Of a stretch of DNA of 64,000 nt, positions 1 through 12,676 are shown one piece after another (within the stretch, counting starts at the first letter, position 1; each line of letters starts with the position of its first letter). A model generated the notes under the pieces. It ran no database searches. It had not been told where the DNA came from and was given only the letters and a program-made list of their open reading frames with translations. Source of the stretch: Typhlomys cinereus (taxonomy: Eukaryota > Chordata > Mammalia > Rodentia > Platacanthomyidae); contig JALPQD010000302.1 of the NCBI GenBank assembly GCA_023101885.1, forward strand, positions 2,011,956 through 2,075,955. Reading direction: 5' to 3'. Both the position numbers and the translations under genes were made by a program.

Positions 1-600
1 TCTAAAAGTAAAAGGCTGGTCAAAAATTCTTCAAGCTAATGGAACTGAGAAACAAGCAGGGGTAACAATTATGCTATCTGACGAAGGTGGACTTTCAACC
101 AAAAAAAATCATAAGAGATACAGAAGGATATTACATTTTAATCACAGGTACAATTCACCAGGAAGACTTCACAATACTGAACATAACACACCTAATGGGC
201 TCCTCCACATTCCTTAAGCAAATGCTACAACATCTAAAGCAAGAAACCAATCCCAAAATGAGAATACTTGGGGATTTCAATACTGCACTCTTAATGTGGG
301 ATAGAATGACAGGCTAAAACTTAACAGATACACACTGGAACTAAATCAAACCCTTACAAAAATGGACCTTACAGATCTCTATCAAACATTCCATTGAAGC
401 ACCAGGGAATACACATTTTTCTCAGCAACGCATGGAACTTTCTCCAAAATAGACCACATATTGGGCCACAAAACAAATCTCCATATGTACAGGAAAGTTC
501 AAATTACACCCTGTGTACTATCAAACCACCATGATCTAAAGCTTGACATCTGCAACACAACAAACAGCAGAAAATACTCTTGGAAACTAATCAAAATTTC
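1..600 (+). mobile_element. LINE-1 ORF2 endonuclease-domain fragment, cut by the window edge
   Basis: This is a relic of the L1 ORF2 apurinic/apyrimidinic-like endonuclease, which nicks target DNA during retrotransposition. An open stretch at 87-317 (76 codons) carries the family blocks TIHQEDFTILNI (residues 22-33) and GDFNT (62-66), the second holding metal-binding acidic and Asn positions in L1 endonucleases. Past a stop, the same frame continues with a KIDHILGHK block and a SNHHDLKLD block, both typical of the domain's second half. Homology fades near 600, before any reverse transcriptase, so the 3' part of the element is missing. Stops and the lost 3' half make it non-functional. The first bases (about 1-75) match the family's sequence just before this domain's middle, so the element begins left of the window. 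Confidence 0.85.
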
Positions 601-2285
601 ATAATTCTTGTATCCTCATATTGACACCTGCACATTTGAAAATGGTCTCCTCTTCTGATTTAGTATGTTTAGTTAGGAATTATAAACCTTTTCATTTATC
701 ATAATCAGAGATTTGTGATAGACTAGCTCCTAGGGAGCCTGTGTGGATTAGCTTTGTCAAGTTGTCTGATTGTGTTGAACCACTGTCTGTACATTAAAAT
801 TAAATAGCATCATCGCCTGTTCACCATAACTTTAAAAGACCACTGAATGAGCTTGTCATCAGACAGGACTTCAATTTGAGATCTGAAACTGTCCCATTCT
901 GAACAATGCCATGGGCTTCCATCTTTTGCTATATGCTCTGTTGCTTTGTATCTCTAGATGGTCAGACTTTATTCTAGATGCCAAGGCTAGGTATGGTTTC
1001 TGGGATTGCTTTTTCCTTATGCAGAATAGAGACACGAATAAAGGATGTGCATAAATATGGACTTGCTTTTATACCTAAGAACAGTAAGGCTTTCTTAGGT
1101 TACTGTTCAGTATTGGGATGGAACAGAGTCAGATGTTCCTTCAGGGAGTGACTGTTGTCCTCTATTCTGGAAAAGACTCAGGAGCACTGGAGCCTACTGG
1201 GAAATCTGACTAGAGAATCAAACCAGGTATATTTAGGCACTGGGTTTCCTGTGGCATTCTTTTATTGTTTAGCATTGTTATGTTTTTGGTTGTGTTTACC
1301 AGAATGCAGATCAATCATAAGATCAAGGTCTACTCTGAGCATCATCACAGCCGGCTACTTCTAACAGAGCCCAGGCAGTCTACCCTGGTGATACTCCAAG
1401 TATATTTTATGGGATGAGATAGGAAGAACCTGTCTGCATAAATGTCCAAGATTATGAAGAACTTGAATAACTATTTCCAATTCTTTTCTTTCCTTATAGG
1501 AATCATAGCTCTAAGTGACTACCCTGTGAATTGCATTATCAGCTTTGAAGTAGCACTGTTTAGTATACAACCTGTTTTTATGCCTTTCCAACACAGTTTT
1601 TTACAATTTTTAGAGAGGCAAGAATATAATTCAATGGTAGAGTACTTGCAAGCAAGACAAAACAAAACTTTAAAAATATTCTTACTTTTGATCATTGCTA
1701 GCTGCAATTCTTTGGCCTTAGTGCAAACACAGAACTCTTGCACCATCTTGCTGACATCACTGCTTTGGTGACATAATGTGTTTTGAGAAGTGCTGATCAG
1801 GTTTTGGAAGAATGTCTGTACCCTGGATTTTTTCTAATGAATCACTTTTGATTTGGGTTGTTGGATGGAGTTTGAGAAAGAATAGCACATTTTCTATGGA
1901 TACATACAAACAAGACTTATTGCCAGTGCTAATTTTCATTACCTGACTGAATAGGTATTTGTTGGGCTTTCCCTCAACTGTGTGTTGTATTTTGCGTGCT
2001 TCACTCAATGTGCTTTCTGAAATGAAGTCAGTAAAGGCAGTCTGTACTTTAAGAGCACCCCACTTCATAAATGAAATGTTTATGTAAATTATTTGTGATT
2101 GCTCTATGAGGGACTATTGATTTTTACCTATTCAATTGCTTTGAACCACCATGAAGTTCAAGATTTGTATTTTAGACTTAATACAATCTGAAATGGTCTA
2201 GGAGACAAACTTCCAGACATACTTATGAGGGATTATCTAAATAGTTAATGAAAGGTATCATTTCCTGAGATTGAGAAAAAAATTA
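601..2285. other. Unassigned AT-rich sequence, no supported gene
   Basis: I see no coding, RNA or repeat signature I can defend here. Short open frames (for example near 1,155-1,364 and 1,442-1,771) lack recognisable domains and are expected by chance in AT-rich DNA. Confidence 0.5.
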
Positions 2286-2287
2286 TG

Positions 2288-3492
2288 AATTAATGAAATT
2301 TGCTGGGAAATAGATGGAATTAGAAAAAAATATATTGAGTGCAGTATCCCAGACACAGAAAGTTATACACCTATGTACTCCCTAATAAGTGGATCCTAGT
2401 TGCAAACCCACTCGATGACATATTCAAAGGTATATCTCTGTAATACCACTGTAATTGCAAAGGATTACTAACAGGAGGGAAGGGGAACGAGGACCTTAAA
2501 AGATTGGAGATAGGGGAACACACTTCAATAGATAAAATAGGCCAAGGTCATATATTGCATATAAGTAGCAAAATATCTGGTATAGTTCACTCTCACTTTC
2601 CTTCCTGGTCACTTGGGACTGAACAGGTTTGATCTCACCAATCAGGGAGGGTATAGGGACTGGCAGATAGGCTGTAACCATCTGGCAAATGACAAACTGA
2701 CACTCCCACACACACTACTGTGTCCTATTCCTATTCTTCCATCTATCTTTGAATCTCCTCTTATATTAAGATTTTCATTTAAACAATTTTTTATCTTTGG
2801 TAGAAGATGACCTTTGGCACCAATTGGGATGCAGCCAAGGGCAGTGCAGGAATAGCAAACTGAAAACAATAACAAATCATAATTCAGAACACCAAAGAGC
2901 CTATATTATTCACCTGGAACTAGAGAAGCCAAATCTCTCCCCATCCTAAAGTTCAGGGAACTTTGTAGAAGAGGGGGCGGCAAGATTGTAAGAGATTAAA
3001 GATAGGGTGACCAAACTATATGCAAGATACTCCACAGAAGTTAAGGCTGCAGCAGCCAGGATTGGACTTTGCCTGACCTGCACAATGGCTGACATGTCAA
3101 TAAGCCCCAAAGTTTAGCATGCATCACAGGCTCCAGGCAGTAGGATTCTTAAAGGGATTAAAAAGTCATAATAGAATTCCCATTTAAACGGGGAGCCCAA
3201 GAAGGGGCCCCAGGCTATGCCACTGAGTGCTGAGCCCTCACTAGGATGGAGACTCATGGGGAGATTCTGTACCCACATAAATGGATGCTCCAGGGGATGG
3301 GAGAGAGGAAGAGGGAAGTGCTGGGAGAAGGGGAAGTAGGGAGGGGGATGAAAGGAAGGGGGAAATGGTGGAGAATGGAATGGGTTATGATGGAGGAAGG
3401 AAGGAGGAAGGGAGGGAGAGGACAGAGTACCTATTGAGCTTGTATGATTAGGGAAAAAGATGTGGGAGAAATAAAAAGAAAAAAGAAAAGAT
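2288..3492 (+). mobile_element. LINE-1 3' end (ORF2 tail and 3'UTR), 5'-truncated, older copy
   Basis: The left part (about 2,288-2,395) matches the last codons of L1 ORF2 (the block 'gaaatttgctgggaaatagatgg' region through 'ctccctaataagtggatcct'), and what follows matches the 3'UTR of the two L1 copies at 16-25 kb in the same order. It includes the polypurine tract (about 3,290-3,425) and an A-rich tail near 3,470-3,492. The copy is clearly more diverged than those at 22-25 kb, with substitutions throughout. It is a 5'-truncated insertion with no coding capacity. Exact ends are estimated to about 20 bp. Confidence 0.8.
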
Positions 3493-3849
3493 AATAGTAT
3501 ACCTATGGGTGCAGGCATACTTTTCTTTATTTTCCAATATGTGATTTATAAATAAGAAAGCTAATAGAACCAAATTATCACAAAGGAGCAAATTATTAAA
3601 GTACTTTCTAGTTGAAGAAGTAATTATTGCCACCCAGGCCTCATTTGGTTGTCTATTTATTACCAAATTCTTCCAAAGGAAATCTTCACTAAAGTAATTA
3701 ACATGATTATCAACTCATTTTACTGTTTTCTATGCCTTTAAAACATGAACATGGATTAACAATCTTACATTAGCTTTGAGTATTTCACAATATTCTATGA
3801 ATTGTGTCTTGCAATAAATATTTGTGTAGCTAACAAAAAAGGGAAAAAG

Positions 3850-4036
3850 CTGACTTGAGAGCAAGCATTCATGTCTCTCTTCTTCCTGCCTGTATATGCA
3901 ACGTGATCATTTGCTTCAAGCTCTTACCACCATGATGGATTATATTCTGGAACTGTGAGTTTAAATAAAACTTTCCTTTCTTAAATTGATTTTTGTCAGG
4001 GTATTTTGTCATAGGAAGAGGAAGAATAACTAAGAC
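3850..4036 (+). repeat. Fragment of a MaLR-like LTR (3' half)
   Basis: The segment ends with an AATAAA-type signal (near 3,965) followed by a 'tttgtcagggtattttgtcata...actaagaca' tail. This is the layout of the 3' part of rodent MaLR-type LTRs and resembles the LTRs at 33,803 and 60,252. The 5' half is not recognisable. A unique sequence or a non-autonomous DNA element remains possible. Confidence 0.45.
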
Positions 4037-4629
4037 AAAGGACATGAGAAACAAAGTTGTAGTTGCTAGATATTTTTATCAGTGTTACATCACTTCTAGA
4101 TAGTCTGACCTGACAGGTAAGGAACTACAGGTATGATATATCAATCCAAATGTATACATGTATCTATCTATAAGTATTTTATACTCAGCCACCCTACCTA
4201 ATGCAAGTTAAACAGGACTATTTAGGTATACCTGCAACTCCATTTATTACCACATAGATCACTTGTCTACCTCACATTCCTCCTGCTCCTACCATCAACC
4301 ATTTTCATCAGTTCTTCAGTTACAATATATACAACACTGTTTTCAAAATTCTTAGCTCTCAATCCTCATGTAACACAGCACATTAACTAGTTTATAATTT
4401 AGCATCTATTACCTTTAATTTTACAGGCTTCTCTCATTTCCAAAGTTACCATAGACAAACACCATTCTTCTTGATGCCTTTCAATGAGATGAAAATCTTA
4501 TGTCAAGTCTTATGCTAGAAGGTTTTCAATGCTTATGACCAATTCTCTTATAAACTTGTGCTGAAATTTTATCCCCATAGAAAAATATTGCAAAGCTGCA
4601 GAGGTGCCTGCATAAACATGGAGAGCAAA

Positions 4630-4935
4630 TCTTGGATCCGGAGAACCCACCTAGATACCAGATTGACACAGCAACCTGGCTGTAGTTCCAGTACTTGAAA
4701 AGCATAGATAAGAGATCATCAGAACATTCTGGCTAGCAAGACTAGACATTTTAGCCAGCTCTGGGTTCAACTGAGAGATCCTGCCTCAATAAACAAAGTA
4801 TGGAGTAATAGAGAAAGATTCTGGATATCAATCTCTGTCCTCCTCATGCATGTGTATACATTTCCACCCACATACACAGAAGTGTTCACATATACGCATG
4901 TGTGGATGCATACCACACATACATATACATGAAAA
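4630..4935 (+). repeat. Diverged ID-B1 type (B4-like) SINE
   Basis: The order of blocks fits the B1-related half of rodent dimeric SINEs: 'acctggctgtagttccagtacttg', then a 'ggctagcaagactagacattttagccagc' block, then 'gagagatcctgcctcaataaac', and a CA-rich end with 'cctcctcatgcatgtgtatacat'. The element is old and heavily substituted, and its start is uncertain. Confidence 0.55.
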
Positions 4936-5784
4936 AGAAAAAAAAAGTATGAACTCAACTGTAGTATTTAGATCTGGGTACTTTGAGAGACTTGATAGTC
5001 TTTGGGTTGTGATCCCATGATTGAATCTTCTTGGGTTTATTAGAATACAGAGCAAAGTCAGATCTCAAGTCAGACATAAACTCTTATCCATTACCATGTG
5101 ATATTGTGTTATCTCAGGACTTTATCAGAAAAAAGCCCTTCATCAAATGCAGTACCTTAGTGTTTTACTTGTAGGATCATGAGCCTATATCTACTCTCTT
5201 GGAATAAACCCTGTGTATGTCATTTTATTGCTAAAGCAGAAAACAGACTGGTATACCTCTTATATAACTTTTTATGTCTCTATAATTTCACTGTTCATGC
5301 TATAAAACTCACTTGAAGCCGAACTTGAGAACTTTCACATTAAACCCAGAGATATAAGCCATTATTGTCATGCCAATGTGAAGCAATGTTGTAAGGTCCA
5401 CTCTCTTGTGCCTTGATTTCTTCTTTGTAACCAGCTATTAAGCCAATAGTACAGGGCTGTTAGCATGAACAATCAAATTGAAAACCACAAACTTATACAA
5501 CACATTAGGTGTTCCTCACTCTGAAGTTCCTTTTAATTTTTCCTTCTGATGTCATCTAACTTTCTGGAAGGATTTATGTTTGCTTATTTTTAAGCCAAGG
5601 TTAGCAGAACATCTTTTGAACAAACAGCATGTGGTGTGTGTTTGAGTAACCATGTGTTTTGTACTGAGTATAGAGTTTTCTCTAATTTGCTTTAGCCTTA
5701 ATCATCCATCATATTAAAATTGTTTCTAAATATGTATGCTGTATGGAAATATAGGCATTCTTTGTTTTCTCACTATTATTTATA

Positions 5785-5790
5785 TATGTG

Positions 5791-5835
<45 letters not shown>

Positions 5836-6128
5836 TGCATGTACTTGGGCATATGCACACCTGGAGGTACACATGGAGAACCAAAGTGATATCACAAATT
5901 TTCCTTGATTGCTCTTCTACACTATTGTTTTTAGGCTGTCTCTCGTCAAACACAGAGCTATCAATAGGCATAGTTTTACAACTAGCTTCCTCTGAGAATT
6001 TCCAGAGCTAGAATTATAGGTGGGATACCGCACCCACATGACATTTACATGGGATCTGGGGTTCAGAAGTTCAGCCCTGTGCTTCAATGACAAGCACTTT
6101 AACCACTGAGTGATCTCCCCAACCAAAT
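5785..6128 (-). repeat. ID-B1/B4-like SINE ending in a (CA)n tail
   Basis: Read on the minus strand from 6,128, it opens with a tRNA-like head (gttggggagatcactcagtgg, then ggttaaagtgcttgtcattg) and a degenerate B box ('agatcccatg' area). A body with 'cacctataattctagctctgg' follows, then a run of CA dinucleotides. The head is the ID/tRNA-type RNA polymerase III promoter region, now decayed. The dinucleotide array at 5,793-5,834 occupies the element's tail. Confidence 0.65.
5793..5834. repeat. (TG)n microsatellite
   Basis: About 21 uninterrupted TG units. It lies at the 3' end of the minus-strand SINE at 5,785-6,128 and probably grew from its CA-rich tail. Confidence 0.97.
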
Positions 6129-6681
6129 CCAGGCATTCTTAATTAAAAAAAAAACTAAGTATTTCTACCTAATATTCTTGTAAGAAAAAAAATCACACAT
6201 CCAAAGACAGTCAATCGTAATGATGCTAAAATATCTTCCTGGTATTTTACCATCTCTCATTAACTTCAAGCCTTGGGGCAACATATTTTCACATGTATGA
6301 GAAGCTATTTAGACAAATACACAACCCAGAATATCCATTGCACAGGAAGCAGATATGAGCCGTGGCAAGTATGCTGAGCAAATACCCTCTCCTTACTGGT
6401 GTCAGTGTAGAAACTGACAAGATGAACACCTTAAATTCTGTTCACTTCCCCACTTTGAGAACAAGTTTATATTCTTATCTATTATAAAAGAGAGATGAAG
6501 AATCACCTGCATTTTTTCCTTTTAAATGGAAAGTGATATAATGGCTACAAAAGAATCAATTGCTTTGAGATTAATGGGCCAAGGCTCTCCACACCATTAC
6601 TTCAGCTCCCGCTTCTTGCCAGATCTCCCCAATAGACATTATGGCTGGGTTCAGTGGTTTGCACACTGTGTTTGTAAGTTT

Positions 6682-6722
6682 ACACACACACACACACACA
6701 CGCACACAAACACACACACACC
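6682..6722. repeat. (CA)n microsatellite with interruptions
   Basis: CA repeats broken by a 'cg' and an 'aaac' step. The sequence just before it (about 6,640-6,680, 'tatggctgggttcagtggtttgcacactgtg') faintly resembles a B1-type SINE, which is not certain. Confidence 0.95.
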
Positions 6723-6729
6723 TTCACTC

Positions 6730-9700
6730 ACACATACATGGAAAATAAAGACTGGATTTCAGCAGTTCCCAGAGAGAATTTCAGGCTCTAACTTGTGAAG
6801 TTCACAAAACCAATTCTAAAATTGCATTGTCCTTTTGCCTTTCTATAAAATTCCTCAATTCACAAATAACTGCCTGTTAGAAATATTGGGTGAGAACTGT
6901 CTTGGGGAATGGGCTTCCTGAAGTGTCGTAGGTAATTCTTATGGCTGAGACTTAATTACCAGTACACAAAAATACCATCAACAAGAAAAAAAACCTACAC
7001 ATTTGATTTAATCAAGAATGAGCTCAAAGAATGCAAATGAGGAGGTGAAAGTCTAATTATCTTTCTATTATTATCTGCATCAAAGACATTAATTCTAAAT
7101 TGATGTGACTGAATGCTGACTTTTCATGAGAACCTGGGATTTGTATGTTCTCTCACTTTCCCTAGACAAATACCTTCAGGGAGCTTTTGCATTATGGGAG
7201 ACAAGCATTCACTTTATCAATCTCATTTCAATATGTAAATGTATTTAATTTCACCTAAATGTAATACAAAAATAAATCATTTATGTCCTTTCATCCCTTT
7301 GGAGAAAAATAATGTTACATGTGGCAATTCTGCAGAGACCCAGACACTGAGAGGTGACAGGGATTCGAGCCAGAAAAGACACCTCACGAGGCATTGCTTT
7401 CTGTTGTATCTAAAATAGCCCAGATCAGGAAAGAAAGAAAATTGCTGAAGAAAGAGAACAGAATCCTGATTACACAGAACTTACAAAGTAACTTAAGATT
7501 TTATTTCAGACCACTTGATGAAAATCTAAGACAATCACCACATACATTTCTGTTTGACTTGTCTTTAACTTTTTCACAAATTTTTTTTCTACGTTTACCC
7601 ATTGTGCATGAGGGAGAATATCTCAGTGGAACCAGAACAAGAAGACATTAAAAAAGGAAGACAGGCTTCTGTTATATATATTTTAAAAAATCCCAAATGT
7701 CATCACCTAGCAGATCCTCCACCATATTTTTTTCAAACTAAAGTCAAGAGGTAAGCAAAACCCTTCATGCTGGCAAGGGCTCTAAATAAGTCAGAGCCAG
7801 ACTCTTCAGATTTGGGAACTCCTCAGAAATTTCCTATGTCTACAGTCTTTAATCTTTCCATCATCTGGAATTCATATTTTTAAAAGAGCTCGTTTATCAG
7901 ATTGCACTTAAACACAAGCAAATAATTCTTTGTGATGGTTGCTTTTATGCATTCATTTGGCAAATCCATCTTACCTGCATATTTGGTCCATCTCCAGTTT
8001 GGAGAACCCTAATACATGTATTCATTTAGTTGTTTTTGTTCAAAAGGACACAATAAATAATTTTCACAGAAGAAACATGTGTTGGGCATAAGGAAATATT
8101 CTAACAGCTCTTGCTTCAGTTTGAAAAAGAAAAAGCAAAAATTAAAGAAAACAACATTGTGCAGAAAGTGAGACCTCAAACATCAAATAAAGTTTCAAAA
8201 AGCAGTATCCCAATAGATTTATGGCCTATGTTTGTTCCAGAGAGAAAGGGCAAAAACGGAAAGACCTGTCCTCCTCAAATTAGTCCACATATTCTGATAA
8301 TTAATAAAGCATTGTATTAGAGACCTCATGGGACAGAGAATCTTCTAAATTGGAAGCTATGGGAAGTGACAGTGGGTATGGTACAGTTGGAGGAAAATGG
8401 GGCCCAGCTGCTCTCTTCAGCACAGGTCACATGACCTCTGCTTCATGACTGGGGCACTGAACTATAGAAATAAATAGATGTACCCTAGCTGAAGGAAAGA
8501 AAAGTGGAATAGCTAGTCAAGAATCTATTGAAATAGAACGATGTTTTCCATTATTCTTTAAACATGGAAAACCCCTAGAAATTTACAGAGTGAATATGAA
8601 ATTCCTTTGTCCAGACTAGCACCATTCATCGTAAAGTCGAGAGAATGAAGGACTTGATGAATTGTGACATCCTTGACTCACATGCAATACCAAACAATAC
8701 TAAGGTCTATAAAGGAGGTTTTCTCCTATGTTTAGCTTTTTTGGACTAAAAAAACTTCGTCCAACTTTTGGTAGAGTATGTGTTCTGTCCCAGTTCCTGA
8801 CACTTGGACCCAGGATCACAAGGATTTGTTGCTGCAGGCATCTTTTTTATGTTTTTAATCAAACTTGCCTAAGAGGTTTGCTAATGGAAAGGTAAGATGC
8901 CCCTTGCTTTAAAACGAGGTCTATTTGTGGTACATCTGAGTCAGATGACCTTTGAGGCAAGCAAAGGGAAATTATGCAATCCCGTTGCCAGATCTACTGG
9001 CCTGGTAGATTGCTTTGTCTTCTGGGACTGTCTTTTGTTTCACCTGGAGATTACCACACGATCTTGGAAGTGAAATAAGACTATGTGTCAGAAATCACTG
9101 CTTGTTGTTGAAGCAACCAGCCAACAGTCCCAGAGACTGAGATTCGCTCCCGTGATCAAAGTAAAAAAGTTAGGTCTATCGAAACTATTGTACTTCTTTC
9201 TGTTTCCAAACAACTCTAAAGCAGTGAACTCACTGAGGACATAGAGGCCAGCAAGTGACTAAGACAAGGTTTTGATCATGCACAAGAGGACGACCACAAC
9301 ATTTATTTGTGCTCAATAGGCTGAGATAATTTTATCCTTCTTTCTATATCTTCCAGAAAAAGACTACTTTTTTTAGGCCCATTCAAAAATGGAATGCCTT
9401 TAACACTCACCCTTTATTTTAAGGACCTCGAAGGAATGTTTGAGTCATCTTAATTTCACAGGATTTTTCCTGAAAGAGGAGGAATGTGTATCTTTGCCTA
9501 GCATGTCCTTGGCCTTAAATGTTCTGAGTGGATAGGAGAATTTGACAGCTTTTGTTCTAAACTTAGTCCTCATTCTCTATTTCAGACTCAATAGGGGAAA
9601 GACTGAACTTTGTAATTAATACCCAGGAAATTAGCAATCAGCCATAGAAAGATAAAAAGGCATGTTGGGGGAACTGAACCACCCCCAACTGGCAAAGCCC

Positions 9701-10270
9701 CTTAAAGACAGCAGTAGGTGCCCACAGTGGATGCAGATATGAAGGGGTTCAGTTTCCACAGCCACACTGCTCAGCCAATTCTGGTTCTTTCCGTGCAGTA
9801 TTGTCAATCTTAGAAATGTTAAAGTGGATTTTATTTTTGCCATTGTGCCCCTGGCTATTTACTTTGGAGCTATTTTTTTTTTTCTAGTTTCATTTAAAAA
9901 AAAAGTAAGTGTTTCTTTTTCATTTGGAAGCACTCTGCTGAACCACAGTTAGTGTTTTGATCAAGAATAAAGAATTCCCTTCTCCTCCTGCACAGAAATA
10001 ATATATCTGAAATGTGGCTTATGATTCAACATTCCCATAGAAAGAAAACACTCTGGATGGCCATGAGTTGAGCCCACCAAAGATCCTTTTGTTGATGACA
10101 ATTAATTTCATCATATTGATTGAGAGAAAATTAAATTTTGATTGACTTCATGATTTACAGAAATGGTAGAATTTGCATTATTAGTACCAAAATATTGTTT
10201 CCTCACAATCCTCATGATAGAGGTATTATAAGTATACATGTGTGACTATCCTGTATATAAAGTATGCATA
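6730..10270. other. Long unassigned stretch, no supported gene
   Basis: About 3.5 kb without recognisable coding or RNA genes. Open frames at 7,394-7,651 and 8,111-8,320 show no known domain and no convincing splice context. No repeat family could be named with confidence. Confidence 0.5.
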
Positions 10271-10330
10271 TATGTAATGTCTCTCTCTCTCTCTCTTTAT
10301 GTATATGTGTTTGGTGGAATTGGTTTGTTT

Positions 10331-10404
10331 GTAATGCTGGGGATCAAACTAGGACCTTGAACATACTAGGCAAATGCTCTCTCACTCAGCTATACCCATG
10401 GGCC
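10331..10404 (-). repeat. ID-type SINE (tRNA-Ala-like), diverged
   Basis: Read from 10,404 downward it follows the ID element order: 'ggcccatgggtatagctgag', then 'agagcatttgcctagtatg', then 'ggtcctagtttgatcccc' and 'agcattac'. The A-box-like 'tagctgagtg' and B-box-like 'gtttgatcc' are those of the tRNA-Ala-derived ID family. A (CT)n run at 10,280-10,297 follows on the tail side. Confidence 0.7.
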
Positions 10405-10500
10405 AATATTACGATATTTACATATTTCTCCATGTTGTTACATGGGCTAAGAGAGATGAGGAAAAACTAAATATACAGCTAGCTTAGAATCTAGGACAAA

Positions 10501-10756
10501 ATGGCTCAAGGGTTAAGACTCTGTTTCGCAAGCAGAGGTCTGAGTTCGGATACCAGGTCCCATGTAAAAAATACCAGGCAAAAAATGGCAACAGCTTGCT
10601 CTTCCAGCCCTGGTGGTGGAACCTGGGAAATCCCAGAGTGAAGCAAAAAGGAGGTTGAAGCAAAAATCCCAGAGTGAAGAAAAAGGAGGTTGATTCCCGA
10701 AGTCACCCTTGGTCTTCCACAGGTACACACAGCACCCTCTGATATACACAAGCGCA

Positions 10757-10844
<88 letters not shown>

Positions 10845-10915
10845 CTGTCTTATAACCCACACATGCAAAATAAACAAACAAACAAACAAACAAATAAATA
10901 ATAGAAAAATTTAAA
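10501..10915 (+). repeat. Composite tRNA-headed SINE with (CA)n, (CT)n and A-rich tail
   Basis: Same family as the copies at 34,869 and 55,100. It has a 5'-truncated ID/tRNA-like head ('atggctcaagggttaag'), a body with 'cctgggaaatcccagagtg' and 'gattcccgaagtcaccc', then (CA)n, (CT)n and an AAAC/AAAT-rich tail. A 13-bp duplication, aatctaggacaaa, flanks it at 10,488-10,500 and 10,916-10,928, which is direct evidence of a retrotransposed unit. Inside the body a 36-bp segment is duplicated (10,628 and 10,664 start equivalent copies), a feature not seen in the other copies. The long open frames across it on the minus strand are low-complexity artefacts. Confidence 0.9.
10753..10850. repeat. Compound microsatellite (CA)n-(CT)n
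   Basis: About 23 CA units (10,753-10,798) directly joined to about 24 CT units (10,799-10,850) with few interruptions, followed at 10,868-10,893 by AAAC repeats. All of it is the 3' part of the SINE at 10,501-10,915. Confidence 0.97.
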
Positions 10916-10929
10916 AATCTAGGACAAAG

Positions 10930-12325
10930 AAGTCAGTGTGCTCAGTTCCAGCTACTTCCTTCAGGCCCTTAAGCTTTATTTCTACCAGTGATCCAAGCCT
11001 ACTAGTGACTCACTAAGTCTTTAGAATTGTTTCTGTCAACCAAGAGCTCAGTGAGTGGGGGAGATCTTGTCTGGCAAAAAGCAATTCATGACCTCTGTGA
11101 GGCCTTTGTATCTCTATTGCTGGATAACTGTTTACTGCGGTGGTCAGGGTCTTTGCTTTATTTTCCAGGCCAGGCTATTTGGGCCCCAAACGGTCTCCTC
11201 TGGACTCTTTGATCATCCTGCTTCTCTGGCTTCTCCATTTTAATATAGTGTCCATCTCTCTCATTCATTCACATGACCTCTTGGCACTTAGGCATTTGGG
11301 TTTCAGTATTTTGATTAGATTTAATTTTTCATTTTATATTTATAATACAGAGATAATAAAGAACTTTGTTCCTACTAATTTTCTAGTATTCTATTTTCTA
11401 GTATTTTCTATATTTCAAAAAAGACTATAAGCTGCATAGTTTAGTCTGTGTCCTAGGGAAAGGAATTGAATAACTCCTTTATTATTCTTTTCTTCCTCTC
11501 AAATGCCTGGATGAATGCATCTCAAATACAATAAATATGCAAAACCCCTCAAATAACTGTTTAACATTTTTCACAGGTCTTGGTCTCAAAGCTTAATTAT
11601 TTGGTTTGTAGAGGATACCATAGCATCATTAATTACTACATGTTCTTATGGTTTCTATGTGTCAAATTTGGTTGCCATTTCAGCATTGTTCAGGTGGGAA
11701 CTTGGGGATCTCCTAAAGTCTGAGATCTCCACCCTCTTTTGGAATTAAAGTGTTCAATGAATGGATTTGTTCTTTCTTCCCATCAAGGACTTCCCCCCAC
11801 TGCCATGTGATGCTGCAGTCGGACAGCCCTGTCTGGCACGTTGGTCTAGGACTGCTGGTCTCCAGATCCACCCTTTGCACATTGCACAGTGTCAGGAGCA
11901 CTATTACAGCAACAGACACAGACAAAGACATAAGTGAGGAAGCCATAGTTGAACATGATCTGAGAAACCGTAATCTGGGGGTTAATTGTTTTGAAAAACT
12001 ATAGTCTACATGACTACTGGGGTTTTATGTTTTAAAGGTGGTTTCCATGTTATATACATTCATCCTACAAGGGATGGTGGCATATGTTCAGAAAGAGGTG
12101 GGTTTTGTGGAGCTTCTTTTGGAATCTAGGTAAACAGTGACCAGACTGTGTAACTGCTGTTGCTATTTTACAAAAGACAATGTTCCCATTTGTTGGACCT
12201 TTGGAGATTTTGCTCTTAGAACTGAGCTAAGAGCTTATGGTAAGATGCTTCTATACAATGCAAACAGGTTATATGAAAAAGTTTTGACCAAAAATCTCCA
12301 CTAAGTGCTACACTGACAGCTACAA
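10930..12325. other. Unassigned sequence, no supported gene
   Basis: No recognisable gene. A GC-richer patch at about 11,770-11,960 contains short open frames on both strands without known domains. It may be an old LTR or unique sequence. Confidence 0.45.
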
Positions 12326-12329
12326 CCAT

Positions 12330-12515
12330 CTACTCAGTCACCTAAGCAAGTCATAGCCAAAACGAATCCTTCAGCCTGTATCACATGTCTAATGCAATGT
12401 CATATGGAGCAGCAAAACTTCAGGCTCTGCCCAAACATGAACCAGGCCAATTTAAATTATTGTTGTCTTAAGCCACAAAGTTTTGGGGTGGTTTGCTACA
12501 AGTGACTGTTAAACT
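12330..12515 (+). repeat. MLT1-like ancient LTR fragment (3' end)
   Basis: The block 'attattgttgtcttaagccacaaagttttg' followed by 'tttgctacaagtgactgtt' matches the characteristic 3' end of ancient mammalian MLT1 LTRs (gttgtttaagccac ... agcaaactaa). The 5' end is poorly defined. Confidence 0.6.
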
Positions 12516-12676
12516 TCAAATTAATTTTCTAGAACCCATTTAATGTGAAATCAACCAGATCATGAGCTTTGGAATCAGACAAACCTGTGTTTCAGGGGTG
12601 TCTTTGTAGGTAAATTGTTAAAAAAAATTCTGGATTTCAGGGACTATTTACAATGTATTAATTAAAATAGTACTAT

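Noticed and set aside
3114..3518. Proline/serine/phenylalanine-rich minus frame of 134 codons
   Set aside because: Antisense translation of an L1 3'UTR polypurine tract.
10506..10893. Two long minus-strand open frames of 126-127 codons
   Set aside because: They translate (CT)n and (CA)n as RE and CV repeats inside a SINE. Low-complexity artefacts.
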